This document shows, piece by piece, positions 11,111-22,714 of a stretch of DNA of 64,000 nucleotides (its first letter is position 1; each line of letters starts with the position of its first letter). The position numbers and the translations under genes are program-made. Source of the DNA: Solea solea. Its lineage: Eukaryota; Chordata; Actinopteri; Pleuronectiformes; Soleidae. The DNA lies in the NCBI RefSeq assembly GCF_958295425.1, contig NC_081146.1, positions 5,374,242 through 5,438,241 of the forward strand, read 5' to 3'. Below the pieces are notes generated by a model. That model saw nothing but the letters and a program-made list of their open reading frames with translations. It ran no database searches and had not been told where the DNA came from.

Positions 11111-14100
11111 ATGGGTCGGAAGTTGGATCCCACCAGCCATGTGAAAAGAGGGCCTGGAAAAAAATCCAAGAAACAGAAGGGAGCAGAGACTGAGTTGTCC
11201 AAGTTTATATCTGATGGTGACTATGGTTTCCTTTCCCCATCATGTTTTCACTGTGGAAATGTAAACAAAACACAATCTAGGCTTGGTCACTAACATGGTC
11301 TGTTTTTTTCTGTTAGAAGAGGAAACTGGACCAAAACGTATGTCAAGCAGATCCAGGAAAAGGTAAAATATTGACTGAATATGCACATCACGCTTGTTTG
11401 CAAGTAGCTTATTCATATTGTTTTGTTTTCAGAGCTGCAAAGAGAGTCCAGAATGTGAAAACACCTCCAAATATTGCAGAGAAAAAGCCCAAGAAAGGTA
11501 AACACGTCATTGTCTGTTAATGTGGTGGTGATGTTTTGCAGCATCAACATTTTCTTGTGTGTAAATAAACCCAGAGTTCCTCAGTGTTTGCTTTAACTGT
11601 TGCCCAAAACACTAATGATTTTATAAATGAGGTGTGGATGAAATAATTTCTGTAGGTGTCAGAGTATCTGCATTATTCAGAGTGTAATGCAGTGCAGATA
11701 TGATGATGATGTGGACTTAATAAAATAATACAGCAACTGGTAAAGAAATTTATGTCAGAAATGATAAAAATGAAAAAAAGTAATTTACTGTATTTTTTTA
11801 TCATTTCTCTCTTGCTCAAGGATTCACTGATGAGAACAGTAAATGGTTGAAACCTGCAAAGAAGAACCTCAAAGTTGGTGAAGCTGAAAGTGAGGATGAC
11901 AGTGATGAACACTGGGAGGAAGATGATGAGGAGGAAGACGTGGAGGAACAGCCAAAGAAGAAAGGAGGCAAAGACCTGGAAAAGAAGGTTGTAAAAAAAT
12001 CAGAAATTAAACAAGTGGAGGAAGAGGAGGAGGATGAAGACGAAGAGGAGGAGGATGAGGGCGATGAGGATGATGATGACGATGATGAAGAAATGGTCGA
12101 TGATTACGGCACACTTGAGGACGGCAGTGGAGAAGAAGCCGCAGAAGATGAAGAAAGTGATGGAGAAGAAGTATGTGAAACTACCAACAGATTGTTTAAC
12201 AAAGAAATATTTTTACTGGATAAAACTGCACATTTTGTAAATGTTTAAGGGATTGAATGTGGTAAATATATATGTTTTATATAATTATTGAATAACTACT
12301 TTCCTTGTTTTTTATTTCATATTCAGCTCCTTCCTATTGAGCGTGCAGCAAAGAAAGACAAGAAGCTGAAAAAAAGCATGGGTCTTGAGAGTGATGATGA
12401 TGATGACGACGATGAGGAAGATGACGACGACGACGACGATGATGATCAAGAGAAAAAGAAATCTGACGGTGACATGGATGAGGAAGACACAGTACAAGCC
12501 AACATTGATGAAATGGATATATTTAGGCTGCCTGGGGCGGAAGAGAGTGAGAAAGAGGGTGAGCCATTTAATATATTATTCCAATAATATATTATGTGTT
12601 GAAGCATATTTACAAAAAATATTCTGTCATTTATTTCTTCTCTTCTGCATTTTTAAGGTGTCCTGGCTGTAGACCTGAAGACAATTTATCAAAGGATAAA
12701 GGACAACGTCGATGTCCTCTGTAATTTCTCCACAAAAAGGGAGGTGGGGAAAGACAGAAAAGAGTACATCACTCTCCTGAAGAAAGATCTCAGCACCTAT
12801 TACAGCTACAACAACTTCCTCATTGAGAAATTAATAGACCTCTTCCCTCTATCAGAGGTGAGTGTGTGTGTTTTCTCATTCTCCTGTGGTACAGAACAAA
12901 ACTTGATAGATTTAAAATGACATTTTAAATGCATAATAACAGCTTCATATAATCTTTTTTCTTAATTTCTCACCAACAGCTGGTTGATTTCCTCGAGGCC
13001 AATGAAATTCAGAGACCTGTCACAATTCGTACCAACACACTGAAGACGAGGAGGCGGGATCTTGCACAGGTTAGTGATGCCTTACATCTCACAAATTGAA
13101 CAATGTGCTTGATTAATGCAAAAACTACCAGATAACATTTTGGCAGAATTCCTCATTGAGTCATTTGGTTCTTGTCAAATACTGATAAAAGCTGCCTCAC
13201 ACACTGAACATGTTGGTCTGTGTTTTTTTTCTTGTTAAGGCTCTGATCAACAGAGGAGTGAACCTTGATCCACTGGGGAAATGGTCTAAAGTGGGTTTGG
13301 TGATCTATGACTCTTCAGTACCTGTAGGTAAGTTTCACTACATCCACGTCAAAGATAAGACCGAAGCAAAGTTCACACGACTACACAACGTTCAGAGTCA
13401 GAGGATCATTGTCCATCCCACATATATTACTTTTTATAAAGATATGTCTGGTGAAAACCTGTGGCCTTTGTTTGGGTCAGTCCTGTCTCCTGCATTACAC
13501 CATATTACACAAGGAGGAGTCGCCATCTGATGTGTCTTGTCACGGATATGTCTGGTTATGAAAACATATGTAAGAAGTGACATGTGATGTGTTTTCTCTG
13601 ATTAACCACTGTTGTGTTCCTGTTTATTTTCCAGTCAAAGACTGTGTATAAAAAGAAAAAACCCATGGAAATGACATGGGGAATGATCAAAGCCAGGCTT
13701 AATTTAGTTACCTGGTTCACCAGTGGACGGATTAACTTTTACTATAGTAGTGCCATCACTGTTGTGTCTGTTTTACCGTCTCCCTTGGATTTCAGTAGTC
13801 TTCACCGGCTCCCTGCTCTCTGATTGGCTCTGATGGTTTAAGTCATTGTCGGATCAAATTTGATTGTGGTCAGCAACACAGCACAGGGGGGTCAGTGGGT
13901 CTTAGCGAGCCGTGCCGTTGAATATGTCACAATCATTAGCTGTGACTTGCCAAAACTCATTGGAAGCAAATAATCAGGCTACAACTCTTGTTGTGTGAGC
14001 GAGGCTCTTCTTGGTAGTGTTATTGGAGAATATCTCAGACCAATTGTAGCCTCAAAAGATTAAAGTGTAATCTTTGTCATATGTAAACAGGTGCGACTCC

Positions 14101-16455
14101 AGAGTATCTCGCTGGTCAGTACATGCTGCAGGGCGCGTCCAGTTTCCTGCCCGTCATGGCACTTTCTCCACAGGAGGGAGAGTTGGTGTTGGACATGAGC
14201 TCAGCTCCAGGAGGCAAAACCACTTATATTGGTAAGTGTCATTTGAATTATGAACAAATACTATAACCATGAGGTTTTTCAAACATCTGATTTTCTTGAT
14301 AATTGAAAAATATTTTTTTGAGTTTTTAAAAAATTGTCAAGAATATGTGAGATTATTGGAACCAAACGGCGTTCTTTATTTTCGACCAACAGTCAAATAC
14401 TTTAAATATTCCATTTTCACTTATCTGATAAGCTTTAAATAACTTTTGCTTTAAAATTTACTGAAATAATGCATTGAAAATCAAAGGAGTGAAATGCAAC
14501 GACAGTCTGCTTAAAGATAAATGTGAATGTTCTACCTTTAGCGCAGCTGATGAGAAACACCGGGATAATTGTGGCGAATGATGCTAACGCTGAAAGACTG
14601 AAGAGTGTGGTTGGAAACATCCATCGTCTCGGCGTCACCAACACTGTGATCTGTAACTACGATGGCAGGCAGTTCCCGAAGGTACCATCCACACCTCCGT
14701 CCACAAAAACATGATCTCTGGTGTTAACATGTTCTTCAGAGTTTTATAGTTTGCTTTCTTGTTGCAAACATTGCACACAGGTAATGGGCGGATTTGACAG
14801 AGTACTGCTCGATGCTCCATGCTCAGGCACAGGTGTTATCGCTAAAGATCCAGCGGTGAAGACAAGCAAGGTAAAGCACTCTTTACACATACACCCATGT
14901 AGATAAGTTTCAGTGTCAGATCATGTTTAATGCTGTGTTCCTGTGATCCTTCTGCTTCTTGATAGGACGAGGCAGACATAATGCGCTCTGCTCACCTGCA
15001 GAAGGAGCTGATTCTGTCTGCTATTGACTCCGTCAATGCTGAGTCACCCACAGGAGGATATCTGGTCTACTGTACATGTTCTATCATGGTAAGTAAATAG
15101 GTTTTCTACCATGTGCACTGCATTTATCTGAGTGTGGTGTAGATTATGTTGGAGAAAGGCTTGGATAAAGATCATTAAATATTCCACTAGGTGGAGGAGA
15201 ATGAATGGGTGGTGGACTATGCGTTAAAGAAAAGGAACGTCAAATTAGTTCCCACCGGACATGACTTTGGCAAAGAAGGTTTCACCAGGTAAATAAGATA
15301 ACCATTTTGTGTTTTTCTCATCAAGTATTTGATTGCAAATACTTTGATCGTCAAGCCTACATTTCTTTTTTCATTCTTGTAGGTTCAAAGAACGCAGATT
15401 CCACCCTTCTCTGCGACTCTCCCGGAGATTTTATCCTCATTCCCACAATATGGATGGATTTTTTGTGGCCAAACTGAAGAAGTTCTCTAATGTAATCCCA
15501 ACAGCTTCATCAGGGAAAGGTAACACATGTTAAATGACTATAAAACAGCTTTATTCATTAATGCTGCAATACTGAACATTTTGTGGTTTTGGTTGTTGGT
15601 GATGTTATTATTCTACCTGCGTTTAGACATGATGAACAGAAATGATGTAACATTATTTGTATACTGGGTCCTTCATCTGAAAATGGGCTCTGTCAAACAG
15701 TACTATCAGATCTGACTGAGGGAGCATTTGCGTGTATACCAGATTTCTCTTTTCTTGGGTGGTTCTGTGTTTTCAGTCATACTCCAACCTGTTTGCAACC
15801 GCTTCGCTTTACTAGTGCAGTGTCTTGACAAAAAAATGTAATCAAAATAACAAATTAACTGTGACGGGATGACGGGTTTAATCAGCATTGTTTGAACTGT
15901 TGACAGTGTTTTAAATCTAACATACATTTGTTTATATTTAAAAGTTACACACTGCAGCTTTAAGTAAGAATTGAATTGCTGTATCTTGTTGACTAACATA
16001 ATATTTCTGTTACTAATTTAGAAGAAGAAGATACTTCAGAGGCTCCTGAGTTGATCGCAGTTACAGAACCTCCTCAGGCCAAACCATCCAAAGGTGACAA
16101 GACCAACAAGACTGTCCCCAGTCAAGCAGGTGACTCAAAGGAAAAAGCCCAAGCCAATGGAACAGCCGGCAAGAAAAAAGTAAACCTCGAGTCAAAGCGC
16201 AAAAATGCCTCGCCTGCTGGACCAAAGAAAGCAAAGGTCGCCAAGCTGGATAGAGACACTGTGAAAGGGCCAGAGGCTAAGAAGCCCAAGGAGAAGACAA
16301 CGGACGATCCCACAGCAAAAAAGGCTAACAAACAAGGAGAGAAGAAAAAGCAGGCCATAAAAGTGAAACCAGGCAGCGAGAAAAAGAACAGAATGGGAAA
16401 GAATAAATTCAAAAAACTGAAGAATATGTTGGAAAAACTCGACAAAACAGTGTGA
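11111..16455 (+). CDS. nop2: NOP2, 28S rRNA (cytosine-5) methyltransferase
   Basis: Nucleolar RsmB/NOL1-family enzyme making m5C in 28S rRNA and supporting 60S assembly. Fifteen coding exons join in phase: 11111-11216, 11317-11362, 11433-11497, 11821-12170, 12327-12558, 12658-12857, 12980-13069, 13240-13327, 14091-14231, 14542-14681, 14781-14870, 14966-15088, 15191-15288, 15383-15519, 16022-16455. They give 779 residues. The start (MGRKLDPT) matches the family. A very acidic Asp/Glu region covers about residues 85-250. The methyltransferase core has motif [12 protein letters not shown] (about 426), motif [10 protein letters not shown] (Cys500) and motif VI YCTCS (Cys554, expected nucleophile). 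Human motif I has Cys-Cys where this has Ser-Ser. The tail is rich in Lys, a likely nucleolar signal. A non-coding first exon ends at 10053. Confidence 0.96.
13975..14053 (+). ncRNA. Candidate structured RNA hairpin in a nop2 intron
   Basis: AGGCTACAA at the left pairs perfectly with TTGTAGCCT at the right. The stem extends inward (GTGTGAG against CTCAGAC with one mismatch). It ends about 38 bp before the acceptor at 14090. An AAATAA lies just before it, which could be an H-box, but no clear ACA follows. It could be an H/ACA-like RNA, another hairpin RNA or a small inverted repeat. Confidence 0.25.
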
Positions 16456-17680
16456 CATTGTACACAGTATGTTAACATGCACCAGGTAATGTAAGAGATT
16501 TGTAGAGCTCCATTACAGATTTACTTCCCTGTGCTCTGTTGCCTTGTCTGCACAGTATGAAACATGTACAGATGGATTGGTCTGGTCAATGTTGTGCTCA
16601 TTCAAGTTTAGTCCTTTTTTTATTTGTATTAATTGTGTTTCTTGATTAAATCGCAGAGTGGGACAACTTCCAGAAATCTGTGAGACATAATAAATTTTAA
16701 CCTATTTTTCTCATCATTTTATGATTGTTTATCAGCATGTGTTTTACTTGTCTGTTAGGTTCATCTAAATTGTGGTTCCTCGCTCTTTTTTTCCGGGGCC
16801 ATGGATACGTTACAGAAGGGAAACAATTCTAATGACCTCTTAAAACACCTTAACACCACACCAGCATATTCCTACTTCAATATGTGCTACAGTTAAAAAC
16901 TCTAGTATTGTCTTTTCCCCTGTCATTAACTCGCACTGTTACAATACTACACAAGAGAGCCAAAATACCAGTGAAGATCTCTTTCATGCTTGAATGCAGT
17001 GCATAGCATTAACGTTCTGGTTCAGACTTTGCTCATGCAGTAAATATACAAATGTCCACTAGCTCACGAAAGCATCTATATTTCAGATTATTTGTTTACT
17101 TGTTGTTCTGCCTGATAACTTTATAAATTATTGCTTAACGCATTTAATTTAGCTCACTCAGAATAGTTTTAATTTTAACCAGTTATAATTACATTTTGTA
17201 TGAATAACTTTTTTTGGTTTTGATTTAATTAGAAATATAGTTATTAATAATAATAAGTAATTCCTTAAGAAATATAATCTTCTATTTACATTATAAGCAG
17301 TCAAGTACAATGAAATTATCTTGGACTTAATTTTTTTTTTTTTATTTTAAGTCATCTTAAGTTATTCAGAACAAAACTGGAGCCACTTTTAACCAGGTTC
17401 TCCATTGAACTCCCTATTTTACTAAAATTGGTTGCAGTTTGTCAAGATATATTTTGTATTGAAAATTAAACTGGTTACAGATACATGGAAGGTGTACTGT
17501 CATATACATATATGTGTATATATTATACACACACACACACACACACACATATTTTTAATCACTTTTATTACTACTTAAATGAACTAGTGCCACAGAGTTT
17601 TGCAGAAGTAAATTCAGTGGGAACCTCCAGTCACGTTGGTCCATTCCGGACAGGAAGCTGTGGTGTTTACATTTTCCAAG
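16456..17680. other. nop2 3' UTR and nop2-ing4 spacer
   Basis: No coding sequence seen. AT-rich; holds the nop2 poly(A) signal, a poly-T run near 17332-17343 and a (CA)n tract at 17527-17549 about 130 bp before the ing4 start. Confidence 0.6.
16689..16694 (+). terminator. nop2 poly(A) signal (AATAAA)
   Basis: AATAAA 234 bp after the nop2 stop, the first such hexamer downstream. Confidence 0.6.
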
Positions 17681-17688
17681 ATGGCGGC
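17678..17688 (+). promoter_or_regulatory. YY1-like motif over the ing4 start codon
   Basis: AAGATGGCGGC spans the start ATG. It matches the YY1 consensus often found at first codons of housekeeping genes. Binding is inferred. Confidence 0.4.
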
Positions 17689-20600
17689 GGGGATGTATTT
17701 GGAGCATTACTTGGACAGTAAGCTGTTAAACGTGATTTAAACGTGTTGGGAAAACATCTCTACGTCATTAGCTCTTTTACGTGTTGTGTTTGGTCTTTTA
17801 TTAAAGCTAATAGTGTATCCAGCAGTATGAGAAAAGGCGCTGCAACTGTTTCCTGACGGTCGGCGGTTTTAGGCTCAGTCTAATTGCTGAAATAAGCGTC
17901 GCACTGTAGCGATGGAAGGGGTAGATTCGTCACACTCACTGACCGTTTAATATATATTTGGTTTCTATTAACTTGTCGCTGAAAATTAGCTGCATCTGTA
18001 CCTGTAATTCACTGCCATAGCCAATTTGGTAAAGCTAATTTAGTCGCTATTTGAATAGTGAGCTGGTCATCACTCCACACTAGAATAAGCTAGCTATCCT
18101 GCTTTCGTGATCATTTCCTCTCGATCTCGCTGAAAACGGGATTAAACACTTTGTTTGTTTCCTTTCATTTCACCAGGTATTGAAAACCTGCCTTTCGAGC
18201 TGCAGAGAAACTTCAATCTGATGAGAGACTTAGATCAACGCACAGAGGGTGAGACAAAGAAATCAGAAATAAAGGGATGTTTTACAACAGATCTAATATG
18301 TGGTAAAAGAACCATGTTAAACTTTGGCAAAAAAACAAACAAACCCATGTATTATGCTTCGGTTTCTGAGAGATTCCATTTGTTGGTCACACCATGAAAG
18401 TTTAATGTTCATGCTGCACAATATGAAGTTAATTTTTGACTTATCTTAACTTTAATCTTTTTGGGAAATACTAGACGAGTTCATCTTATTGGACATTTAA
18501 AATATTTCCAATGAAACAGTTATTTGCTTGATCTTATTAAAGTTAATTCCACATTAATGCCATATCATGGTGATGAAGTAAACATTACTTCATTGCAAAG
18601 TTCTGGTGTTTGTAGTACTGAGATTAGAGTACTTATTGAGTGTTAAAAGTCTTAAAATATCTCATATTTACTTATGAGTATGAAAAGTAATTTGGTATTC
18701 GGTGCACTTAAGTAGTGAGGTACAATTTAACGTGAGAATTATGATGGTATTTCATGACCTAAACCTGAGCATGGAGGTAAAAGAAATGGTCTTTAAAGCC
18801 TGAAGGATTTAAAAAACGAAATCAATTTTCGGTTATGCCTTTTTGCATTTGCTCAGGGTTAACCAGTGACTAAAGTCTAGCTTCCCCAATCTTGATTGTC
18901 TGTCCCAACCATAGGTCAGTGGTCCCAGCATCATTGGGCTTCCAAATTTCACCCTTATTTCCTAAAAGTAACAGTGTAACAAAGTTACAGGTGGAAAATG
19001 TATCGGAATAAAAGTAAGCAATTTATTTAAGCAATGTAGTTGAGTAAAATATACAAATATAGTACTATATTTGTTTAGTACTATATACTATAGTACTAAC
19101 TAAACTAAATGCAGAATATGTCTTAATGAATTATGATTAATGATGAATAATAATAATAATTCACTTATTGTGGTACATTTTGCGTACAGACATAAATAAA
19201 ATGATGTGCATGTGTTTGTTAAACTAGAAGGAAAATAAGCATATATCACCACTGTATTTGTTTTATGTATATGTAAAGATGGATATCACATTTGGTTGTT
19301 GTTTTACAATTTTTACTCTTTGTCTCTTTTTCTCAGATCTAAAAGGACAGATAGACTCTCTGGCGAAAGAATACACAGCCAATGCTCGGACTCTTTCCTC
19401 TGAACAAAAGCTGTCGATACTGAGGCAGATTCAGCAGTCTTACAGCAAATGCAAAGAGTTTGGAGATGATAAGGTTCAACTGGCCATGCAGACCTATGAA
19501 ATGGTTAGTATGTTATCTATGAACATATGAACATTTTTATTAACATTTATTGAAAGTATTAGTAGGAAAACAATATATAGCCTCACAGTGCTGAAGTGAG
19601 ATGATCTATTCTGCACCACAGTCTGGTAAAGTTCTATTTTTGTCCAGGTTGACAAGCACATTAGACGTCTTGACACAGACCTTGCACGTTTTGAGGCTGA
19701 CTTGAAGGAAAAGCAGATTGAGAGCACAGACTATGATTCCACCTCCAGTAAGGGAAAAAAAGGTGTGTTTCCATTATTTTTCTGTAGTGACATGGGAAAC
19801 TTTGTAAATCTATTCTTAGTTATATTTGTCACTTGTGGTTGTGTTATTTTCAGGAGATTCCAGACAGAAGGAAAAGAAGTCAGCTAAAACAAGGTCTAAA
19901 GTGAAGAGTTCAGATGAAGATGGTAGTCCCAAAACTGCACAGAAGAAAGTAAAACTTCTTCAGCCGTAAGTTGTGTTTACTTTTCAGGTTTGCAGTTAAT
20001 AGTCATTCCTAGTTTGCTTTATGAATGTACACTCATTTGAATATGTTTGGTGCATCCCCAGAGGAGAATTCAACAACCCTTCCGCTAACTTTGGGAATGT
20101 GCATCCATCTGATGTGCTGGACATGCCGGTGGACCCCAACGAACCTACATACTGTCTGTGTCATCAAGTGTCCTACGGCGAGATGATCGGCTGTGACAAC
20201 ACGGATGTGAGTTTGGTTTTGTGTTGCAGTCTAGACTTGCATGTGCAAATGCCATTGCTTATTGCAATTCTAAATACAAAATCCACAAAAATACATGCAA
20301 AGAAATTGTGTCATAAAATTAAAAACATAAAAAAAACGTTATACGGTCATGGCAATATTTAGAGACAATTAGTATATTCTAGGTATCCTCAAAATAACAT
20401 GTTTATATTTGTACAAAATGTTATTGGGTAGTTACTTGTAAATATTCCTAATTTCTTTTGACCTTTATCAGCCTGCCCAAAGAAGACATCATTTTATTTT
20501 ATTGCTGTATTTGTTTAAATAACATAAACATTACGTATAATTCACATATCACATATAATTCTCATATCACGTAAAGGTCAGGATACTTTTATGGCACAGT

Positions 20601-21104
20601 CTTGACATTGGCAGGATAATCGCAATAAATTGAAATCATAATAATGTTATATATCAATAATTATATACACAGTGGACATTCATCCTTAAATATCCTTAAA
20701 TATATTTCCTACATGCTGGAATTAAGAGGTTTAGGAGTCCTATTTTAAAAAAATATATAGTGTAAAAGGATTGATTTTGTTTGATCTGATAATGTGTGTA
20801 ATGTAATATAGATAATGCTGTTTTGTCTCTATTCAGTGTTCCAAATGCAGGACAAGTAACAGTGTGTTATTTATTTTTTTCTCTGTAGTGCTCCATTGAG
20901 TGGTTCCATTTTGCGTGCGTGGGCCTGACGACAAAACCAAGAGGAAAATGGTATGACAATGAGACTCCACAATGCAAGCTGTAATGCAGTGTTTTTATTT
21001 TAACTGTGCAGGAGATAAAAGAGAATCAATCACCTAACCCAATCTTTCTATATATATTATGCAGGTATTGTCCAAGATGCTCCCAAGACAGAAAGAGAAA
21101 ATAA
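17681..21104 (+). CDS. ing4: ING4, inhibitor of growth PHD-finger protein
   Basis: Nuclear subunit of the HBO1 histone acetyltransferase complex; ING PHD fingers read H3K4me3. Eight exons join in phase: 17681-17717, 18177-18248, 19337-19503, 19648-19762, 19854-19965, 20062-20206, 20889-20950, 21065-21104. They give 249 residues, the same length as human ING4. The N-terminal helical dimer domain begins [20 protein letters not shown], and a Lys/Arg-rich nuclear signal follows at about 125-165. The C-terminal C4HC3 PHD finger spans about 197-246 ([32 protein letters not shown]). ING4 rather than ING5 is chosen from the MAAGMYL start, the EFGDDKV segment and [11 protein letters not shown]. It lies between nop2 and ncapd2 on the same strand. 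Confidence 0.96.
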
Positions 21105-22714
21105 AAAGCCTTGGTTTCCTGGTGCTGACCAAATGTGGACATAGAACAGTTGGAAAATGAGAAGAATATTTCTTTTTAAGTTACTCAAACATTTGGTTTC
21201 TCATTTCTTAACGTTTGGTGCTTTTTCTTTTGGTTTATAATATGTAATTTGCCTTGGTCTGATGCAGTGTGTGAGGGAGCCAAGTGGTTACAGTTATATT
21301 TAAATATTGATAAACTTTTTGTGTTAAACATTTTTTTTTTGTTTTGTTTCTTTTGGTGCTCTTATGGTTTGTGTGTGTGTGATTTAATTTTTTTTTTTTT
21401 TTAAACACAGATAAATAGTGAACACTACAACTGACCCTAATGGTTTAACAGTTTACATTTCCACGATACTCTATACTGTATCTACATATATGACCACAAA
21501 CTTTAAGCATTTTCTCTAAAGGCAGATTTGCCATGGGTATGTTTTTGCTTTGTTGTATGGTTAGTTTCTTGTGCTTAGCCTTGGAACAGTTTTATTTTTT
21601 TAGTGTAATGAAGGCAAAAGAATATGACAACTAATGCTGCATCGTGACAGTGTTAGTCATCTGTGGTAGTGAGTTAAACCATTTCATTTTAACATTTGAT
21701 TGAGTGCTGTATAGAAAGTAAAACATTTTGTGAAAAGTATTTCTGTAGCTGAAACATTGGTACAGGACAGAGGGGTTGATTTTGTTGTCAATCATTTGAA
21801 TACAGCTACTACCTCAAAAACTGCCTATGTGTACTTTGTTTTGTAATTAATTTAAATCGAGGTCGACGTTTTAAATGCATCACTACATCTTTGCTGCTGT
21901 TTGTTGGTTTTCCAGTGGATGGTGCTGTTGTACCACTCCTGGTAAACACAGGCGCTTTAAAGTGACGTCATAGCTCCGTCCCTTTGGCGCGATGTTGGAG
22001 CAAATTTAAATCTGAACGTTCGGTGGCGGTGAACGCAGAGCACAGCACAGCACACTACACGGCAGTTACTGGCTGATATTGTCACTAACAGTACTGCGAG
22101 CAACAGAGGTGAGAGTTATCAGTAATTTCGTTAAGTATGAGTTGTTAACCGTCTCCAGCAGCAGCCTTTTCCCCCAACAAGCTACTTTAAACACTCGGTA
22201 CACACGGTATGGTGGCTCTATAATTAGCATTAGCTAGTTGGCCTGTTAACTTTACTTACAGTAGCCGTTAGCTTGTTAGGCTAGCTAATTCACAACAACA
22301 AAGCCATAGTAGTGTTTGGTTATTATAGACTTATACGAGTTGTTAAACTTTCTGGAAAAATTACAGCTCGTGAAAAGTTCGTGTTGAAATAGTGTTCCAG
22401 ACAAAATTAAGTATTGATGTGCTTGTTGCGGTCATTATTTAAAACTACGTGTTTTCCAACTTTTGTCGTCTGCTGTTCATATGGGTCGAAACAACACGTC
22501 CATTTTAGTTTTCCACCATGTTTCTCACTGTAGCTGGTTAAATTCTGCTATGGCTTGTATGACCAACGTTAGTTCTAAGAAAAAAGAGTTAGCAAATCAC
22601 AAATGTAGAATACGTGTCTCCCGACAATACATTGTATTTTGATATTTTATGTACCTTCTTTATAATGCTGTTTAAGTATACTAATCATTACGTTGTGTTT
22701 TTCTTGAAGCAGGG
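21105..22714. other. ing4 3' UTR, ncapd2 promoter and 5' UTR
   Basis: No other gene seen. An ing4 3' untranslated stretch is followed by the CpG-containing ncapd2 promoter near 21960-22070. A non-coding first exon ends at 22108 (CAGAG before GTGAGA), and a first intron of about 600 bp runs to the acceptor at 22711-22712. Confidence 0.6.
21963..22010 (+). promoter_or_regulatory. ncapd2 promoter: CRE, E2F-like and CHR-like sites
   Basis: A perfect CRE (TGACGTCA, 21963-21970) is followed by an E2F-type TTTGGCGC (21983-21990) and a CHR-like TTTAAA (22005-22010). All lie about 100-145 bp before the end of the non-coding first exon. This layout resembles G2/M cell-cycle promoters, which fits a condensin gene. 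Function is inferred. Confidence 0.5.

Noticed and set aside
13210..13530. Open frame running on from the nop2 exon at 13240
   Set aside because: It is exon 13240-13327 read through into the intron; family alignment joins 13327 to 14091.
18569..18621. Possible C/D snoRNA in an ing4 intron (GTGATGA ... CTGA)
   Set aside because: Boxes are well spaced, but the flanks do not form a closing stem and no rRNA or snRNA guide was recognised.
17681..21104. ing4 as its paralogue ing5
   Set aside because: Start [14 protein letters not shown] and [11 protein letters not shown] match ING4; length equals human ING4.
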